From: Mytilinidion resinicola
Taxonomy: Eukaryota > Ascomycota > Dothideomycetes > Mytilinidiales > Mytilinidiaceae
DNA length: 64,000 bases
Assembly (NCBI RefSeq): GCF_010093595.1
Contig: NW_022985437.1
Coordinates: 2,295,431-2,359,430, forward strand
Direction: 5' to 3'
Positions 1 through 12,150 of the stretch are shown here, piece by piece. A program made the translations under genes and the position numbers. The stretch's first letter is position 1. Each line of letters starts with the position of its first letter. Below the pieces are notes generated by a model. That model worked only from the letters and a program-made list of their open reading frames with translations, did not search any database and had not been told where the DNA came from.

Positions 1-476
1 CTCGTACCAAACCAAGTCTTGAACAAGAACTAAATTGCGAAGCTCCGTGAATATGCATCCCCTAATTGCCGAGATAGCATACAATCTGAGGCAGTTTCTA
101 TATATATTTGCTTTCGGCAATTATGGGCCCAATAGATGGACAAGGAGTTGTCGGAACTCCGAGCTGTGTGCAGTGCTACGGACTTCAGCTCTACTAATCT
201 CACTCAACCCAACCTGACAATGATATCAAGCCCGCAAAGAAGAACTTTCAAGGGAAGCCAGCAAAGCCGAACAACCTAAAGGGCCAAGTACACACGTAGA
301 GTTCCGGTAAATCTACACCACCTTCCAGGAGCAATTCTCGTATCCCGCACCTTAAACCGGCCACTTTCCCTACTCCCCCCCCCTCCGCAAACGCCCTCAG
401 AAACTTCCGCGCCTATTCGCATCTCAAAGAAGAAACACACCCATTTCCCCCAAAAAACTTCCGGCGCCAAACCACC
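1..476. other. intergenic, upstream of FSH1 gene
   Basis: No gene is supported here. The only open frames are short and have no recognisable protein content. The last 120 bases are C-rich and probably carry the promoter and leader of the serine hydrolase that starts at 477. Confidence 0.6.
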
Positions 477-1220
477 ATGAATGCCCAACCCCCGAAACCC
501 AGCATCCTCTGCTTCCACGGCTCCGGCTCCAACGCCATGATCTTCAACGTGCAGCTCGCGCGCCTCGCGCGCCTCCTCCGGCCAACCTTCGACCTCGTCA
601 TCCTCGACGCGCCCTTCGTCGGCGCGCCCGGCCCGGGCGTCCTGCCGTTTTTCGAGGATTGCGGGCCGTACGCGTACTGGACGCACCCGGCGCGCAACGG
701 GACCACCGGCGCCGACAGGGGCACCGGCATCGAGAGCGTTATGTTGCCGGAGGTTGTCGATGTGATTACGAAGGCAGTGAGGGAGGTGGAGGCGAATGGG
801 GGAGAGGTGGTGGGGGCGTGTGGGTTCAGTCAGGGGAGTCGGGTTGTGGCGGGGTTGTTGAAAGCACAGGAGGAGGTGGAGAGGAGGGGTGGAGATGGGC
901 CAGGGGGGTTGAGGACGAGGTTGAGGTTTGGGGTTAGCTTTATGGGGTCCTATCCCCCGCCGCTGCTACCGGCTGAGCTGCAGAGGAAGAGTGGGGATGC
1001 GGATGCGGTGGGGGAAGAGAGGATCAAGACGCCGACGCTGCATGTAGCGGGTGCGAACGATAAGTGGAATTTTGCTGGGGAAAAGATGGTCAATGAATGC
1101 TTTGATACAAGCACGGCGAAGAGCGTGATTGTTCAGACCGAACATCATATGCCTATCAGTGTAGAGGAGAATGAGATGGTTAAGGAGGAGATTATGAAAC
1201 TATGGAAGGGAAGTAAATAG
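477..1220 (+). CDS. FSH1-family serine hydrolase
   Basis: An intronless gene of 247 residues, the usual size for the FSH1 (alpha/beta-hydrolase) family, which includes yeast Fsh1-3 and the thioesterase LovG. The start LCFHGSGSNAMIF is the family's first strand with the oxyanion-hole loop. The nucleophile is Ser118 in GFSQGS. The D of GANDKWNF is the likely acid, and the His pair in EHHMPI (223/224) provides the catalytic histidine. There is no signal peptide, so the enzyme is probably cytosolic. The natural substrate cannot be told from sequence; the family includes general carboxylesterases and polyketide-releasing thioesterases, and no polyketide synthase lies nearby. The C-terminal half is unusually G-rich in codon choice compared with the C-rich N-terminal half. 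Confidence 0.88.
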   Translation: MNAQPPKPSILCFHGSGSNAMIFNVQLARLARLLRPTFDLVILDAPFVGAPGPGVLPFFEDCGPYAYWTHPARNGTTGADRGTGIESVMLPEVVDVITKAVREVEANGGEVVGACGFSQGSRVVAGLLKAQEEVERRGGDGPGGLRTRLRFGVSFMGSYPPPLLPAELQRKSGDADAVGEERIKTPTLHVAGANDKWNFAGEKMVNECFDTSTAKSVIVQTEHHMPISVEENEMVKEEIMKLWKGSK

Positions 1221-1436
1221 GAGGTTATCAGCAGTTTGTTGCACATTAGTACTAGAGGGCTGTTCGAGGGGCGTTATCACGAGTTCACGTAGAGATCGAC
1301 ACTGTCTCATGAAGCACATGGAACCGCCAATGCATATGTATGACTTATCGCTATCACTTCTATGCTTCTGCAGACCGTATACATTGTCTCTTCCTCATAC
1401 ACCAATCAATGGCTAACAAGGACGACCCTCCGTCTC

Positions 1437-4317
1437 TCAAGCCGGTTCTGACCAGTCCACTTGTTCATGGACAGTACCAGCGCTACTACTCGAATAACTT
1501 ATCTTCAGCCGTAATCTAAGCCTTGCAGGTGGTGTCTGGAATCTTGGTTAGCAACATTTAGTACGCTGAATGTGATGAACTTACCCCATTGACGGCCGTT
1601 ACCCTCATCTGCTGGGTTGCTTCTTGTCCACCATCTAACTCAGCTTGACTAATGGGCTGTAGTTGCAGCTTCTGGCTCTTTGGTACTGCCGCCTGAAGGG
1701 ACACACCGCCAAGACGATCGAATGCGCCCGTGTTTCGGAAACGGGCCAAAACTTGCACAGCAGTGGCGGTGCGTTGAAGTTGGAAGGTAATTTGGAGATC
1801 GTTTTTGTTGTAGGCAGCATGAGCTGGTGGTCCCGAAACTGGTGGAGGCGAGGCTTGTGGTGGAGGTGAGGACATCCCACCAAAAAGGTCGACATTCGAT
1901 GGTGGTGGCTGTTTCACCGTGGGTTGAGGTGTGTTCGTAGAAGGCGTGTCGAAGAGGTCCAGTATTGAGTTGACGTTGGACCTCGGCGGCGGTGACGTCG
2001 TTTGTCCTACAGGTGACGAGAGTGAGGAGCCACCAAGAATATCCGCGAGAAGGTCTGCGTTATTCTGAGAACCGTTCGTTGGGCCGTTGAGCTCTGATGG
2101 CATATCAGACCCACCCATAAGATCGAGAAGCATGTCTTCGCCAGTGATCTGGGAAGACTTCTTCTTGGTGACCTTTGAATGACGTTTCTTCGTAGCTTCA
2201 CCGAGTACTCGCTGTTCTTCGCGTATCTCTGGAGCGGGCATTTTCTCTAGCACGCCCCTCCTAACCTGGTCATAGCCAAATAAGTTGACGTACTCCACTG
2301 ACCGTTGCTGAATCTCAACGTCAAGATTGGTTTGGTTTCGTAAGAGCATTCGCCTTAGTCTCTCGATTTGGGCAGCATCATTCATACGAGTGGTAAGCTT
2401 CATTGCCGCCGTGATGATGTACTCGGTAACAATCTGGCCCGCGTAGCTGCTGTTGAGAATGGTCTCGAACAAGTCAACAAGATCATGCTCTTTGACCTCT
2501 TTGACGAGTTCTTCCTCCTCATATTGCCCCCCTCTGAGTAGCGCATCACCATACTCTCCGATCACCCATGAGCCAGCGAGAGTAAGGCCATCCTGAGTAA
2601 TGTCGTCTTTGAGCGCTGCATATAGCTTTTGCACCGAGTACGTTTGCAATTCAGGGGTCGTTGCAATGAGTCTGACAAAGGATGAAAGTATTTGCTCCTT
2701 GACGTAGTTGCCAGCCTAGAGGACGCTATCAGTACAGGCCCAGATAACTGATATTGGGAAAGAGCTGATAAACGACATACCAGTTTTAAAACCCGTAGCA
2801 TCGTGTCAACGTGCCATCTCTTGTTTGGCGCAAATCGATCCGCCGCAATGCCAATCTGGGAAGTCATTATAGGCTTGAACTCATTATCTGCGACTTCAAG
2901 GAAAGCAAGCAATTCTCTGATTAGCACCCGTACGTTACTCTCGTTGATCAATGTGAAGCTCAAATCGAGAGCTCTCCTTCGAATACTAATGTCGGGGTCT
3001 CGTAGACAGTCCAGAATGGTATTCCGATGTCTCTGGACCGCATTGGGTTCCACAGCTACGACCTTTATGAGAGTGTTCAAAGCAACGTAGCGAATGTTGT
3101 TATCCCGATTAGAAAGGAATTTTCCGAGAATGTTGACGCCTAGCACCCGGAGGCCTGAATCGGCTTCGATGTCGAGAATAGTCAGGACTGCTTCGTATAG
3201 AATCGAGTTGCCGACGTTCTTCGATGCTTCGGTGTTTGTCGCAACCTAGTAGAGTCAGCTGATATTCCTATTTTAGTTCTTTCAAATTTGGTGTTGAAAT
3301 TCTTCAACCTACCTGTGCAAGAATATCGTTGATCTGTTCACTTGTTTGGGTGTCACCTCGGCCTAGTACACGCAACAGCTGAAGGATCTTGACTTGGAGA
3401 AAGGGGTCCGTGATTCCGGTAACATCGTGTTCTGGAGCATATCCCGAGCTGGACAGTTGCTTCAGTAGCTTGACCAAGCTTGGCACCAGCGGCCGAAATT
3501 TATCCACTACATCATTCTCTCCGTCCTCGAGCTCGTCGGCCTCACACATGCTCGTAACCAGTGTCAAACCACATAGCAGCACGCCATGGTTTCGATCTTG
3601 AAGCAACAGTTTCGACTTTTCCAGAAAGTGTTCTTGGAGATCTGGGACTTTGCGACATATCCGCATCGCACAGAGGGCAGCCTTCCGGCGTATGTATGGA
3701 TTGGCACTTGATATTATCGTCTCGACTTCCGGGAAAAGATCTCGGGACATTTCGACAGAGGCGATATTTGCAAGAGTGCACAGGGCGAGACCAACGATAT
3801 ACTGGTTCGGGTGGTTGAGATCACTAGTGAACCGTATCATTAGCACAAGTGCCCAGTCCGATCATAACGCAATTGGTCTTACTTTTTCAGAGAGTTTGTG
3901 ACCAATGTAAGGACTTCTTGGTTCTCGTCGAGAAGCAACATGGTCCCCAAATATCCCAATCGCTTGTCCGCAAAGCGCGGGGATGCCAGCAGCTTTAGAC
4001 ATTCTATTTGTCCAAAGTGTGTTCGCTCTCCCAAAGTGAACAGGTAGAGGAGCTTTGCGACATTGTTTCTCCTGCTGTTTTCTCAGCGACTGCATGCAAG
4101 TACGCCCAGTACCATATACGCACCGAACATTATGGTCGCCGCTCTCTTCCCTGAAGCTTGCTCGGATCGCAGCACTCTCCTTCTGCACGACGGCGCGCTC
4201 GTCCGCAATCGTCTTTGCCGCGCGCACATTCCGGATGAACTGCTTTACTAGTACATGTCAGTATCGCGGTGCGAACAGCTTCCGACGAAGGGATGCCTGG
4301 AGCGTACGGGAACTCAT
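1437..4317 (-). CDS. apl4: AP-1 complex subunit gamma (gamma-adaptin)
   Basis: Large subunit of the clathrin adaptor AP-1, which sorts cargo between the trans-Golgi and endosomes. Seven exons join cleanly to 842 residues. Introns are at 4248-4307, 4072-4123, 3824-3882, 3246-3312, 2716-2780 and 1536-1584. The first exon holds only ten coding bases, and the spliced protein begins [20 protein letters not shown], the canonical adaptin start. An alpha-solenoid trunk follows ([41 protein letters not shown]). Then comes a Pro/Ser-rich hinge with DLL and DLF motifs, suited to clathrin binding. The C-terminal gamma-ear ends in [10 protein letters not shown] and VDWSEPA. The last 33 codons are a separate exon. 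The gene is divergent from the acyltransferase that starts at 4925. Confidence 0.95.
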
Positions 4318-4924
4318 TGTGGTGGCCTCATAGACCCCGCCTTGGGCGGCGGAAGGGGTGTGATGGAGTCTGTGGTTTGGAAGGGAGGCTAAGCGTATAG
4401 AGAGTAGTGAGCAGAGCAGCCGTGTGAGGAGAACGTCTTCATAGTATTTCTGCTCCCCTGTCTGCAATACTTCAGAGCGTGCACGACGGTGAGAGACAAC
4501 CTTGGCTACGTCGCATTGGGTAAGCGCGCTTAGAGATCACAGATCAGATAAGATCATGCGTGTCCAGATATACGTTGGAATGTGCTCAAAGTTACGCATG
4601 GTCTCTCGTGATGTCAGCTCAACATCCCGAGGTTTCTCGACGCTTTGTGTTTGCGCCGGACAACACTCTTCTCCGGAATACGAGGAGCCTCATTGATTCT
4701 ACAGGTCTCCTCGATCGCCACCCAAGGATCTATGTTGCTGAGCCATCGCTTTCAACCTTGGTCTAAAGTCAAACAGTATATCCTCCGGAACACCGCCACA
4801 TCTGACACCACGCCGTCCTGACACGGTGTTGATCTTCGGGTGAGATCACACTTCAAGGATTATTTAACCCCCCACACCTTCCCTCTTACTGGCCTCACTC
4901 TCTAAGAATGCTGTCGCCAGCAAC
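4318..4924. promoter_or_regulatory. divergent promoter region, AP-1 gamma / sterol acyltransferase
   Basis: About 600 bases between two divergent starts. No coding exon is supported. The 60 bases before the acyltransferase ATG are pyrimidine-rich, as in many fungal leaders. I see no motif I could name with confidence. Confidence 0.55.
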
Positions 4925-6892
4925 ATGAACGAATCCAGCTCAATTGACCCGCGAAACCTGGACGGCCATCTGGAGGTCGTCCAGCCCCGCGCAAGGAAGC
5001 CAGGAAATCCTCAGATACTCCGCGCGCAGTTTGACGATGGGGGTTTGAGACCAAATGGCCCTTTGCAGTCGGGCTCCAACGTGTCGAGGTAGATGGTCCT
5101 CAAAATCATGCTTCAAATGCCCAACGCTAATAGAAGGCAGTCGGGGTTCGACACCGGTACCCCCAGATGCCCCACCTTCCGTTCATGCGACCTCTTCTGC
5201 GCGCAAGCAAATTCGGGCTGAGCAGAAGCAGCGACTCTTCCCTACAGTAGAATATGCTGCACGAGTCTCCCATTTCGATCCGAAGAGCGATTATCGGGAC
5301 TTCAGGGGATTCTTTGTGCTCTTTTGGATAGGCTTAGCGATTATGGTCATAAGTACGATGCTTCGAAACTTGAAAGAGACTGGTTACCCGCTATCCATAA
5401 GGCAATGGGGTCTGTTCGCCGAGAATTTTTGGGAGCTAGGACTCAGTGATGGCGCAATGGTCGGCAGCACGGCTTTGATCTTACCCATGCACAAAATGTA
5501 CAGTCGGAACGACGGGATCTTGCGGTGGACCAAACTCGGTATGGCTATCCAGAGCATATTCCAGATATTTTGGCTAGCTTTTTGGGTAGAGTAAGTTAGC
5601 GCGAACCTGGTGTAGGAATGTAATTGCTAATGTATTGCAAAGTTGGCCGTTTATACGGAACTGGACATGGACAGCTCAGGTGTTCTTTACTTTGCATCTT
5701 CTCGCAATCTTCATGAAGATGCATTCATACGCGTATGGAGCTCATGTGCTCTGACAGTCCATATGTATGCTAAGCTTGAAGCAGTTTCTATAACGGACAT
5801 CTCAGCGAGACGCGACGCCGTCTAAACGACTTAGATAACCCGGACTCTGCCTCGAAAGCAGCTGCATACAAATATCCACGTCCGAAAGCGCACCTTCAAG
5901 ACTCTTCGCAGGACGACCATGTTGAAAGAGAGCGGAAAAATGGCGAAAATCTTCTCAAACTTCGTGAGGATCTTGCGTACGAGCTGACGTCTCCTCTCGG
6001 TCGGGTAAGCTACCCCCAAAACCTCACATGGGGCAACTACGTGGATTATATCTTTTGTCCGACTTTATGCTACGAGCTCGAGTATCCTAGGACTGCTAAC
6101 ACTCAATGGCTCGAGCTTTTCTACAAGACGCTGGCCGTTTTCGGCTGCATCTTTCTAATGACGATTGCGAGCGAAGAATTCGTCATTCCAGTATTGGATG
6201 AGTCTGCCATCAGGTTGCAGAGCTCTCGCAGCATATCTGACTTTGCCTTGATCATGGCGGAGACTACAAGCACACTTCTATTTCCATTCATGGTCATCTT
6301 TCTGCTTGTTTTCTTGGTAATTTTTGAGTATATTCTTGGAGCTTTTGCGGAAATAACTAGTGAGTCGATATCTCGGCGTAAAACGATTACCCAAAGCCAA
6401 ATGCTAAGACGTCTTCTTTAGAATTCGCGGATCGCCAATTCTACGCAGATTGGTGGAACAGCTGCGATTGGCTTGAATTCTCACGCGAGTGGAATATCCC
6501 AGTTCACCATTTTTTCCGACGTCATGTCTATTCGGCCTCCCGTGGCCACCTTTCACGACCGGTTGCGACCGTAATCACCTTCTTCATTAGTGCATTGGCA
6601 CATGAGCTCGTGATGGGCTGTATCACGAAGAAACTGCGCGGATACGGCTTCTTTGCCATGATGCTACAAATGCCAATTGTCATGGTGCAGCGGTCAAGGT
6701 TCGTCAGGGGCCGGACACTTCTCAATGTGAGTCTTGCAGCGTCAAATAGCATCAGTGATGTACTGACAGCTATAGAATGTTCTTTTCTGGTGCTCTATGA
6801 TCCTAGGGCTGTCTATGGTACGTGGCTCCTTCGATACGTCGATGTATTAAGCTTACCCCGAGTAGATGTGCGCGCTCTACGTCCTCGTATAA
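4925..6892 (+). CDS. are2: sterol O-acyltransferase (ACAT/ARE family, MBOAT)
   Basis: Endoplasmic-reticulum membrane enzyme that esterifies ergosterol with fatty acyl-CoA for storage in lipid droplets. Seven exons give 550 residues; introns are at 5089-5140, 5591-5642, 5733-5784, 6360-6421, 6727-6775 and 6818-6865. A polar N-terminus is followed by membrane segments (FFVLFWIGLAIMVIS, LFYKTLAVFGCIFLM and others). The FYxDWWN motif of the ACAT/DGAT family is present as FYADWWNS. The catalytic histidine lies in the segment FFISALAHELVMG. The end, MCALYVLV, is hydrophobic and short. DGAT1 shares FYxDWWN, but the segment HSYAFYNGHL and the overall length favour ARE1/ARE2. Which of the two yeast paralogues it matches cannot be decided here. 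Confidence 0.9.
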
Positions 6893-7658
6893 ACAAGTCC
6901 GCGTGCAAAGTATTGAGTTCATGAAGAACATGTATAGAATGATGATAGGCTGTGTATTGGATTGGAGGTTGGGATTGCATTAGGCTCTTGATACCCTTCT
7001 TTGCATATTGTGCATTCTTATAGATTATTATACTAGCCTTTCAAATTTTACAAGAAATTTGTACTCCTGCATTTGCTCACATTGCCTCAAAAGCTGAATG
7101 TTCCAAACCCATGGCAATTGAGGAGGAAATCATCCAATCTGCTTTGTGATGACTTCAAGAAACAAACTACCAAGACACTCCGGACAGTACCTTAAACATG
7201 ATTGGCAGAGCCAGCTGTATGCTGTAAATCTGCCTCTCCAATAGTACCCCCTCATGACGTTTGCTCGAGTGATTAGACTAGACCGGCTGCAAGCCTCGCT
7301 CTCTTTACCATGTTCTATCGTGAGGCCGTGCGCAGACAGGGATGATCACTATATGACGTGGGGCAAGCAAGCAAGTACCTCGATTGACAGCCTCCCCAAA
7401 CATGTGAATACATATCACCTACATACAGTGCAGGCACAGCAGGTACGGCCTTAAATGACACAGCACAGCCCTCCCACGACAAGCATATCCTGACCTTCAC
7501 GCGGCCCTCTTTTGTTTCCCCAGCCTTACGTACGTAGCCTCTCGTGTCTCCAGATCCCGCCCCCGGAAAACTGCGGACGTCCCAGATATTAATAGCACAA
7601 TCACAGTAGCTTCACATTCCTCAAGTGTTGCGAACAGTCCCAATGACTGCACCTCGAA
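6893..7658. other. intergenic
   Basis: No gene is supported. This is AT-rich 3' flank of the acyltransferase followed by the upstream region of the DUF3074 gene. Open frames here are short and unrelated to known families. Confidence 0.55.
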
Positions 7659-9869
7659 ATGTCGAAACTCCATAGCGCATTAGAAACGCTGCGGCCGAAG
7701 GAGTATTCGGATGTTCCTCTTGACGACCTCAAGGGCTTCCTCACGGATGTATTCTCCAAAGCAGAGGTGATAGCCAACTCTGTACCTCCCCTCCCAGGCG
7801 GATCCGACTTTCAGTCCTCCCAACGCTCGCGATCCGATGTCAATGGCGCTACTTGCGCCTCCGAAGTCACTGTCTCGCAAGCCAGAGCCCCGCCGCCTGC
7901 GCCGGATCAAGCGGAGTTACAAAAGGGATGGGGGAAGCCGCTGAAACTGTCCACAAAGGACACTGCAACTGGCATTGCTGTGTTCAAGATGGCTGGTCAT
8001 GATCGACACGGTGCCTGGTTTGCGAGGAAGAGCGTGCATGAGGGCCTGGGGTTTGAGAAGTGGAAGCGGGCGATGATGAGCGAATTCCCGGAGAGCTTAG
8101 CTGTGCAAGGCGGGCCTGGAGAAGGCAATATAAGAGGCATTGGCGGAGACAAGAGGCTAGAGAGCGAGACTGCGAATGGTGTTGGTAAAATGGAAGGTAT
8201 GCTCTCCTGCATTCGTTGATCACTGTTACTATCGTGATATCATTCACTGACCGGTCTCAAAATAGTGTATCAGCTTTCTGCACAATTCCCAGGGCCAACA
8301 ACACCTCGCGAGTTCATTACCCTCCTTCTCACATCCGATAACTGCCTATCCGAGGCTTCGAAGATTGGCGATGTCATACCTCGCCACTATATGGTTGTAT
8401 CAATACCAGTGAATCATCCGGACGCGCCTCCACGCAATGGGCTGATACGAGGCTACTATGAATCCGTGGAGATGATTAGGGAAATACCGCTGGCGCGCCG
8501 AAAACATTCGGCTTCTACCACAGATCTGCTCAAACCCGAGCGAAGTCCTTCAAGAGCGAGGGGTAGCACAATAGGATTTGCAGAGTCTCGTGGACCAAAA
8601 GCCAAAGGCGAGCGGATAGACCGACAGGCTGAGGCTAGCGACGACGATCCAGAGACTAATCCGGTAGAGTGGATTATGATAACTCGAAGTGACCCGGGTG
8701 GAGGGATCCCACGGTTTATGGTTGAGCGAAATACACCGTCCAGCATTGTCACTGATGCTGGAAAATTCCTTGATTGGGCGTGCAGCAAAGACGAATTCCC
8801 AGGTCAGGAGGAGAGAGAAGGCATTGTGGAGGAAGAGTCTACTAGGAAGAGCTTTGAGAGTGTTCGCAAGAGCTTTGATAGCGCGCGCTCGTTCCCAGTC
8901 TCACAGGCAAACGGATATCTTGCTGGTGTAGGCACAAGCATTGCAGACCAGGCTATCAAACCTACACACAGGGACCGATCAGAGCACCGGCGGCAAGATG
9001 ACCCGAATACTGGTGTCATGGCATCAATTGCGAGCACTATGGAGTCCGCATACACCGACTATACCCCTGATGCTGTTCAGCGCGCATTTCGATCTGATTC
9101 TGTATCTTCGTCCTCCACCGAAGTATCTTCTCTCGACTCATTTGCTTCCGCCGAGCAATTTAATACAGCAGAGGAGGGTTCTGCGAAAGAGCATCCAGGC
9201 AGCTCAGACAGTGGTAAGCCAAACGACACAGATCTACTGCAGCCTGGCTCATCCGCCGATCCAAACGTCCCAACTCCATCAACACTTTCAACGAAATCCC
9301 TTCCGTTATCTCGGTCAAACTCTCCCCGACCTGAGCAGACGACCAGAGAGCTTCAGAGAATTGAGCAAAAGCGCAAGGATCTCGAAGCAAAGATAACCGA
9401 GGACCGTCAGAAGCAGACGCAACACCGCCGCGACGTATCTGAGAAGGAATTAGAGAAGGTGTCAGAGAGGCATTCACGGGATCGCAAGAAGCAAGAAGAT
9501 AAATACGCGAGAGAGGTCCGGAAGCTTGAGGAGAAGCGCGAGCGCGAAACGAGGAAGTTGCTTGCCAAACAGCAGAAGGAGGCAGACAAAAATGAACTGC
9601 TGAAGATTCAGAAGGAGAGAGATGACTGGAAATCTAAAGCGGAGTTGTCTGATAAGGAGATTGTGCTGCTGCGGGAGCAGATTGGGGATTTGCAGCGTGA
9701 GAATACTGCAATAGTTGCTAAGATTGGACGGATGGAAGGGGGTATCGATGTGCTGCGGAAGGTTAAGGAAGATATGGAGGGCGGGAGGACGAGGGCAAGC
9801 AGTAGGGCCAGTGCTGGAAGTCGTGGGAGTAAGGAGAGTAAGAGGAATCATCTTGGCGATGCCCATTAG
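7659..9869 (+). CDS. DUF3074 domain protein with C-terminal coiled coil
   Basis: Two exons, with the intron at 8197-8265 (GTATGC to ATAG), give 713 residues. The N-terminal part (about 1-330) matches the fungal DUF3074 domain, which is related to START lipid-binding folds: it contains WFARKSVHEG, FEKWKRAMMSEFPES, the YQLSAQFPGPTTPREF strand, RHYMVVSIPVNHPDAPPRNG and VEWIMITRSDPGGGIPRF, ending in the amphipathic DAGKFLDWACS. A long Ser-rich disordered linker follows. Residues about 545-690 form a highly charged coiled coil. The function of DUF3074 proteins is unknown; lipid or sterol binding is an inference from the fold. No signal peptide or membrane segment is seen. Confidence 0.85.
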
Positions 9870-10323
9870 TTTGGCATCGTATGAGGTGGCCTCGGGGGCT
9901 ATCTGCCAAAACTGGCAATCTACGAATTTTATTGATATACCAGAGGACCGTCAAGCAGTGCTAAGCAAGTGTACACAGGTCTAGAGTGAGTGTGTCTCAC
10001 GACACATTCGTGGACTGTCATGTTTGATTCGAGGGAGCCTGGTGGATCATGTTAGGTTGGATGTGCCTGCGAGATGCTAGGCACGAAAGGTTTCCTATTT
10101 TAGTCCACGTGGTGTATGTCATTATGAAATGGTGGCGCTGGATAATTCACTGTACATATTGCGTCTGCATTTAAGCAATGCGTCTGCCCTTTCCCGTTTT
10201 AGGGGTCCACGCAGCGAATATTGGTGTTTGGTGAAACCAACCAATTAGGATAGGTAGGCTCGATTTAGCCTATGTCTCAACGCAATACTACCTTTGTATG
10301 TACTTTCGTAACGGAAATCCTAA
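9870..10323. other. intergenic
   Basis: This holds the 3' flank of the DUF3074 gene. I looked for upstream exons of the GH10-like remnant that begins after the stop at 10321-10323 and found none. Confidence 0.5.
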
Positions 10324-10604
10324 GCGAGCATATTCTTATGCACGACTTCCGACAACCGTTCCGTTGCGAACGCGGTCAAGGCGTGTCAGGACGCAGAGGG
10401 GTGTGCTGGGATGACGGCGTGGGATTTCTATGACCCGTATAGCTGGTGAGTAATTGTCCACGGGTGTTCATTGGTGGAAGTGGGATGCGGCTAGCCACGT
10501 GCTGAGAAGGGTGCCGGCGGTGTTTGAGGGGCAAGGCGACGCTGCGGTCTGGTGGGGGAACTTTACGAAGAAGGCGGTGTTTATGCGCTTGCGGACGCAT
10601 TGAC
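10324..10604 (+). pseudogene. 3' remnant of a GH10 endo-xylanase-like gene
   Basis: The plus strand encodes the end of a glycoside hydrolase family 10 type protein. A stretch containing NAVKACQDAEGC and then TAWDFYDPYSW is interrupted by a well-formed 64-bp intron (10446-10509, GTGAGT to AAG). The frame resumes as VPAVFEGQGDAAVWWGNFTK and ends at a TGA (10602-10604). The pattern (WDF-YDPYSWVP, F-G-G, then a KK-A ending) is the C-terminal strand and helix of fungal GH10 xylanases. An in-frame TAA lies at 10321-10323, and nothing resembling the catalytic barrel is found upstream, so about 80% of the gene is missing. The last exons are still open and spliceable, so truncation may be fairly recent. 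The family is recognised by eye only. Confidence 0.6.
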
Positions 10605-10902
10605 AGAGTAGAGGAGACTGTGTCGTGATTTGAGATGGGAGAGAAACTGCTCACTGAAGGTCTGGGGTGTGCATCACGTGACGAGGGATTATATATCCAA
10701 CCTCTCGGACACCACCAGACTGCATACCTTTTAATGATTACTTCCTACATACTTAAACAGCGGCTAGCTAACGAGAACTGTCACACGGACATGGCCTTCC
10801 GTGCAAGCCACAGTTGCTCTACTAACGCGTATGTAGAAGATTCCGTGAATCCCTCCGGCGTCGGCGTCGGCATCCCCACGGGAGAAAGTCTGTATTCAAG
10901 CG

Positions 10903-11162
10903 GGGAAAGCTGGCATCGCACGCGGCGCATAAAAAAAGTGGCACTTCTAGTTTGAACAAGACGCGGGAGTGGGTGTGTACACGTGTATGCCATTGCTTGG
11001 GGTGCTTCAATGCATTTTCAGAGATTGAAGGGGGATAGAAGCTCGTCACATTGGGGTATTTGAAAAGTCGTCGAAGCCCTCCAAGTACTGGCAGACAGTG
11101 TACACACGAGGGCTTTTTAAGTGTGCCACTTCTTTTCCGCCCAGCTTGCATCGCTGGAAGGG
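10903..11162. mobile_element. foldback (long inverted repeat) element, copy 1
   Basis: An imperfect palindrome with long arms. The left arm carries AAAAAAAGTGGCAC at 10931-10944, and the right arm carries its inverse, GTGCCACTTCTTTT, at 11123-11136. Similarity continues inward, with GTGTGTACAC and a CTTGGGGTGCTTC / CTTGGAGGGCTTC pair, and outward for about 25 bases. No coding capacity is seen. A second copy lies near 11590-11845. The outer edges are approximate because I could not align them by program, and I did not identify a target-site duplication. Confidence 0.6.
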
Positions 11163-11589
11163 AAGTCCCGAGGGATGTCTCAGCAGGAGGGTGGAGAAGT
11201 GATGTGCAAGCTCCAGGACGGACACTGATGGATCGGCAGGGCATCGTAATTTGGCCTCTGACCTGGTTGTCAGGCTGGCAACCGCAGACTTCGGCGAGAG
11301 TACGACACCAGCGTGCTACCAACCCCGCTTCTCGTCCCGTCTGACTTGCATTTGTCGTGAAGTGCGAGAACGCCACGAGCTCATTTTGAGGGGGGGCCGA
11401 GGCACTAATGCAGCTCGCTGGGAGGCTGCGGGAGCGGCGTTCCTGGGGAAGCTTGGCACGTGCTTGGGTCGGATCACTTTTCTGTGGGTGAAAGAGGTTG
11501 GTTGGGATCTGGATCTGGCATGATGACCGGCATGCAGGGAGGGAGAGGATTAAGGATAGCCACCTGACCTTCCTGACGCGCTCAAGTCC

Positions 11590-11845
11590 TTGTTATTGAG
11601 AGCGGCACGCATAGGTATGGGAAAAGTGGCACTCTTTGTAGAACAAGCTGTCTGGTGTGTGAGGTGCTTCAACGAGTTTCCACATAGCCTAAGGTGAAGA
11701 GCTTATATCTCATCCAGATTCCTGGAAATGCATTGAAGCACCTCAAGCACTGGCAGACAGTTGTATGCACACGCGAGAAGAGTACTTGATGAGTGTGCCA
11801 CTTTTTCACGCCCAGCGTGATCGTGCAGTTCTTGGCACGCCGCGA
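11590..11845. mobile_element. foldback (long inverted repeat) element, copy 2
   Basis: Second copy of the element at 10903-11162. Terminal cores are AAAAGTGGCAC at 11622-11632 and GTGCCACTTTTT at 11795-11806. It shares the motif CAAGCACTGGCAGACAG (11744-11760) with copy 1 (11082-11098, one difference). The 17-mer at 11726-11742 is the exact inverse of the one at 11001-11017 in copy 1. The left arm seems to have lost a few tens of bases. It lies 300 bases upstream of the beta-glucosidase start, so it may sit inside that promoter. Confidence 0.6.
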
Positions 11846-12150
11846 CCGCGATCGAGGGCGGCTCGGGAGACTTGCACACGCGGTGGAAACGATGGGCAAC
11901 GATGGAAACGTTGCCGTTCTCGGCTGGCGGCGGCCCTGTTGCATGGTGGTCTGTGGCGTCCCGGTGCTTGCAGCAGCTCGGTCGTGAGAGCGTCATGGCT
12001 TCCACCTTGCGCCGAGTATTAAATCATCACAGCACCCCTTACATCGCTGTTCGGTCTTACACTCCACCACCACTCTGAGCATTCGTTCAATTCCTCGCCG
12101 TCGTTTCCACCTGCCTCTGCTGCTGGGAACCCATTCTTACGCCACTCAAA

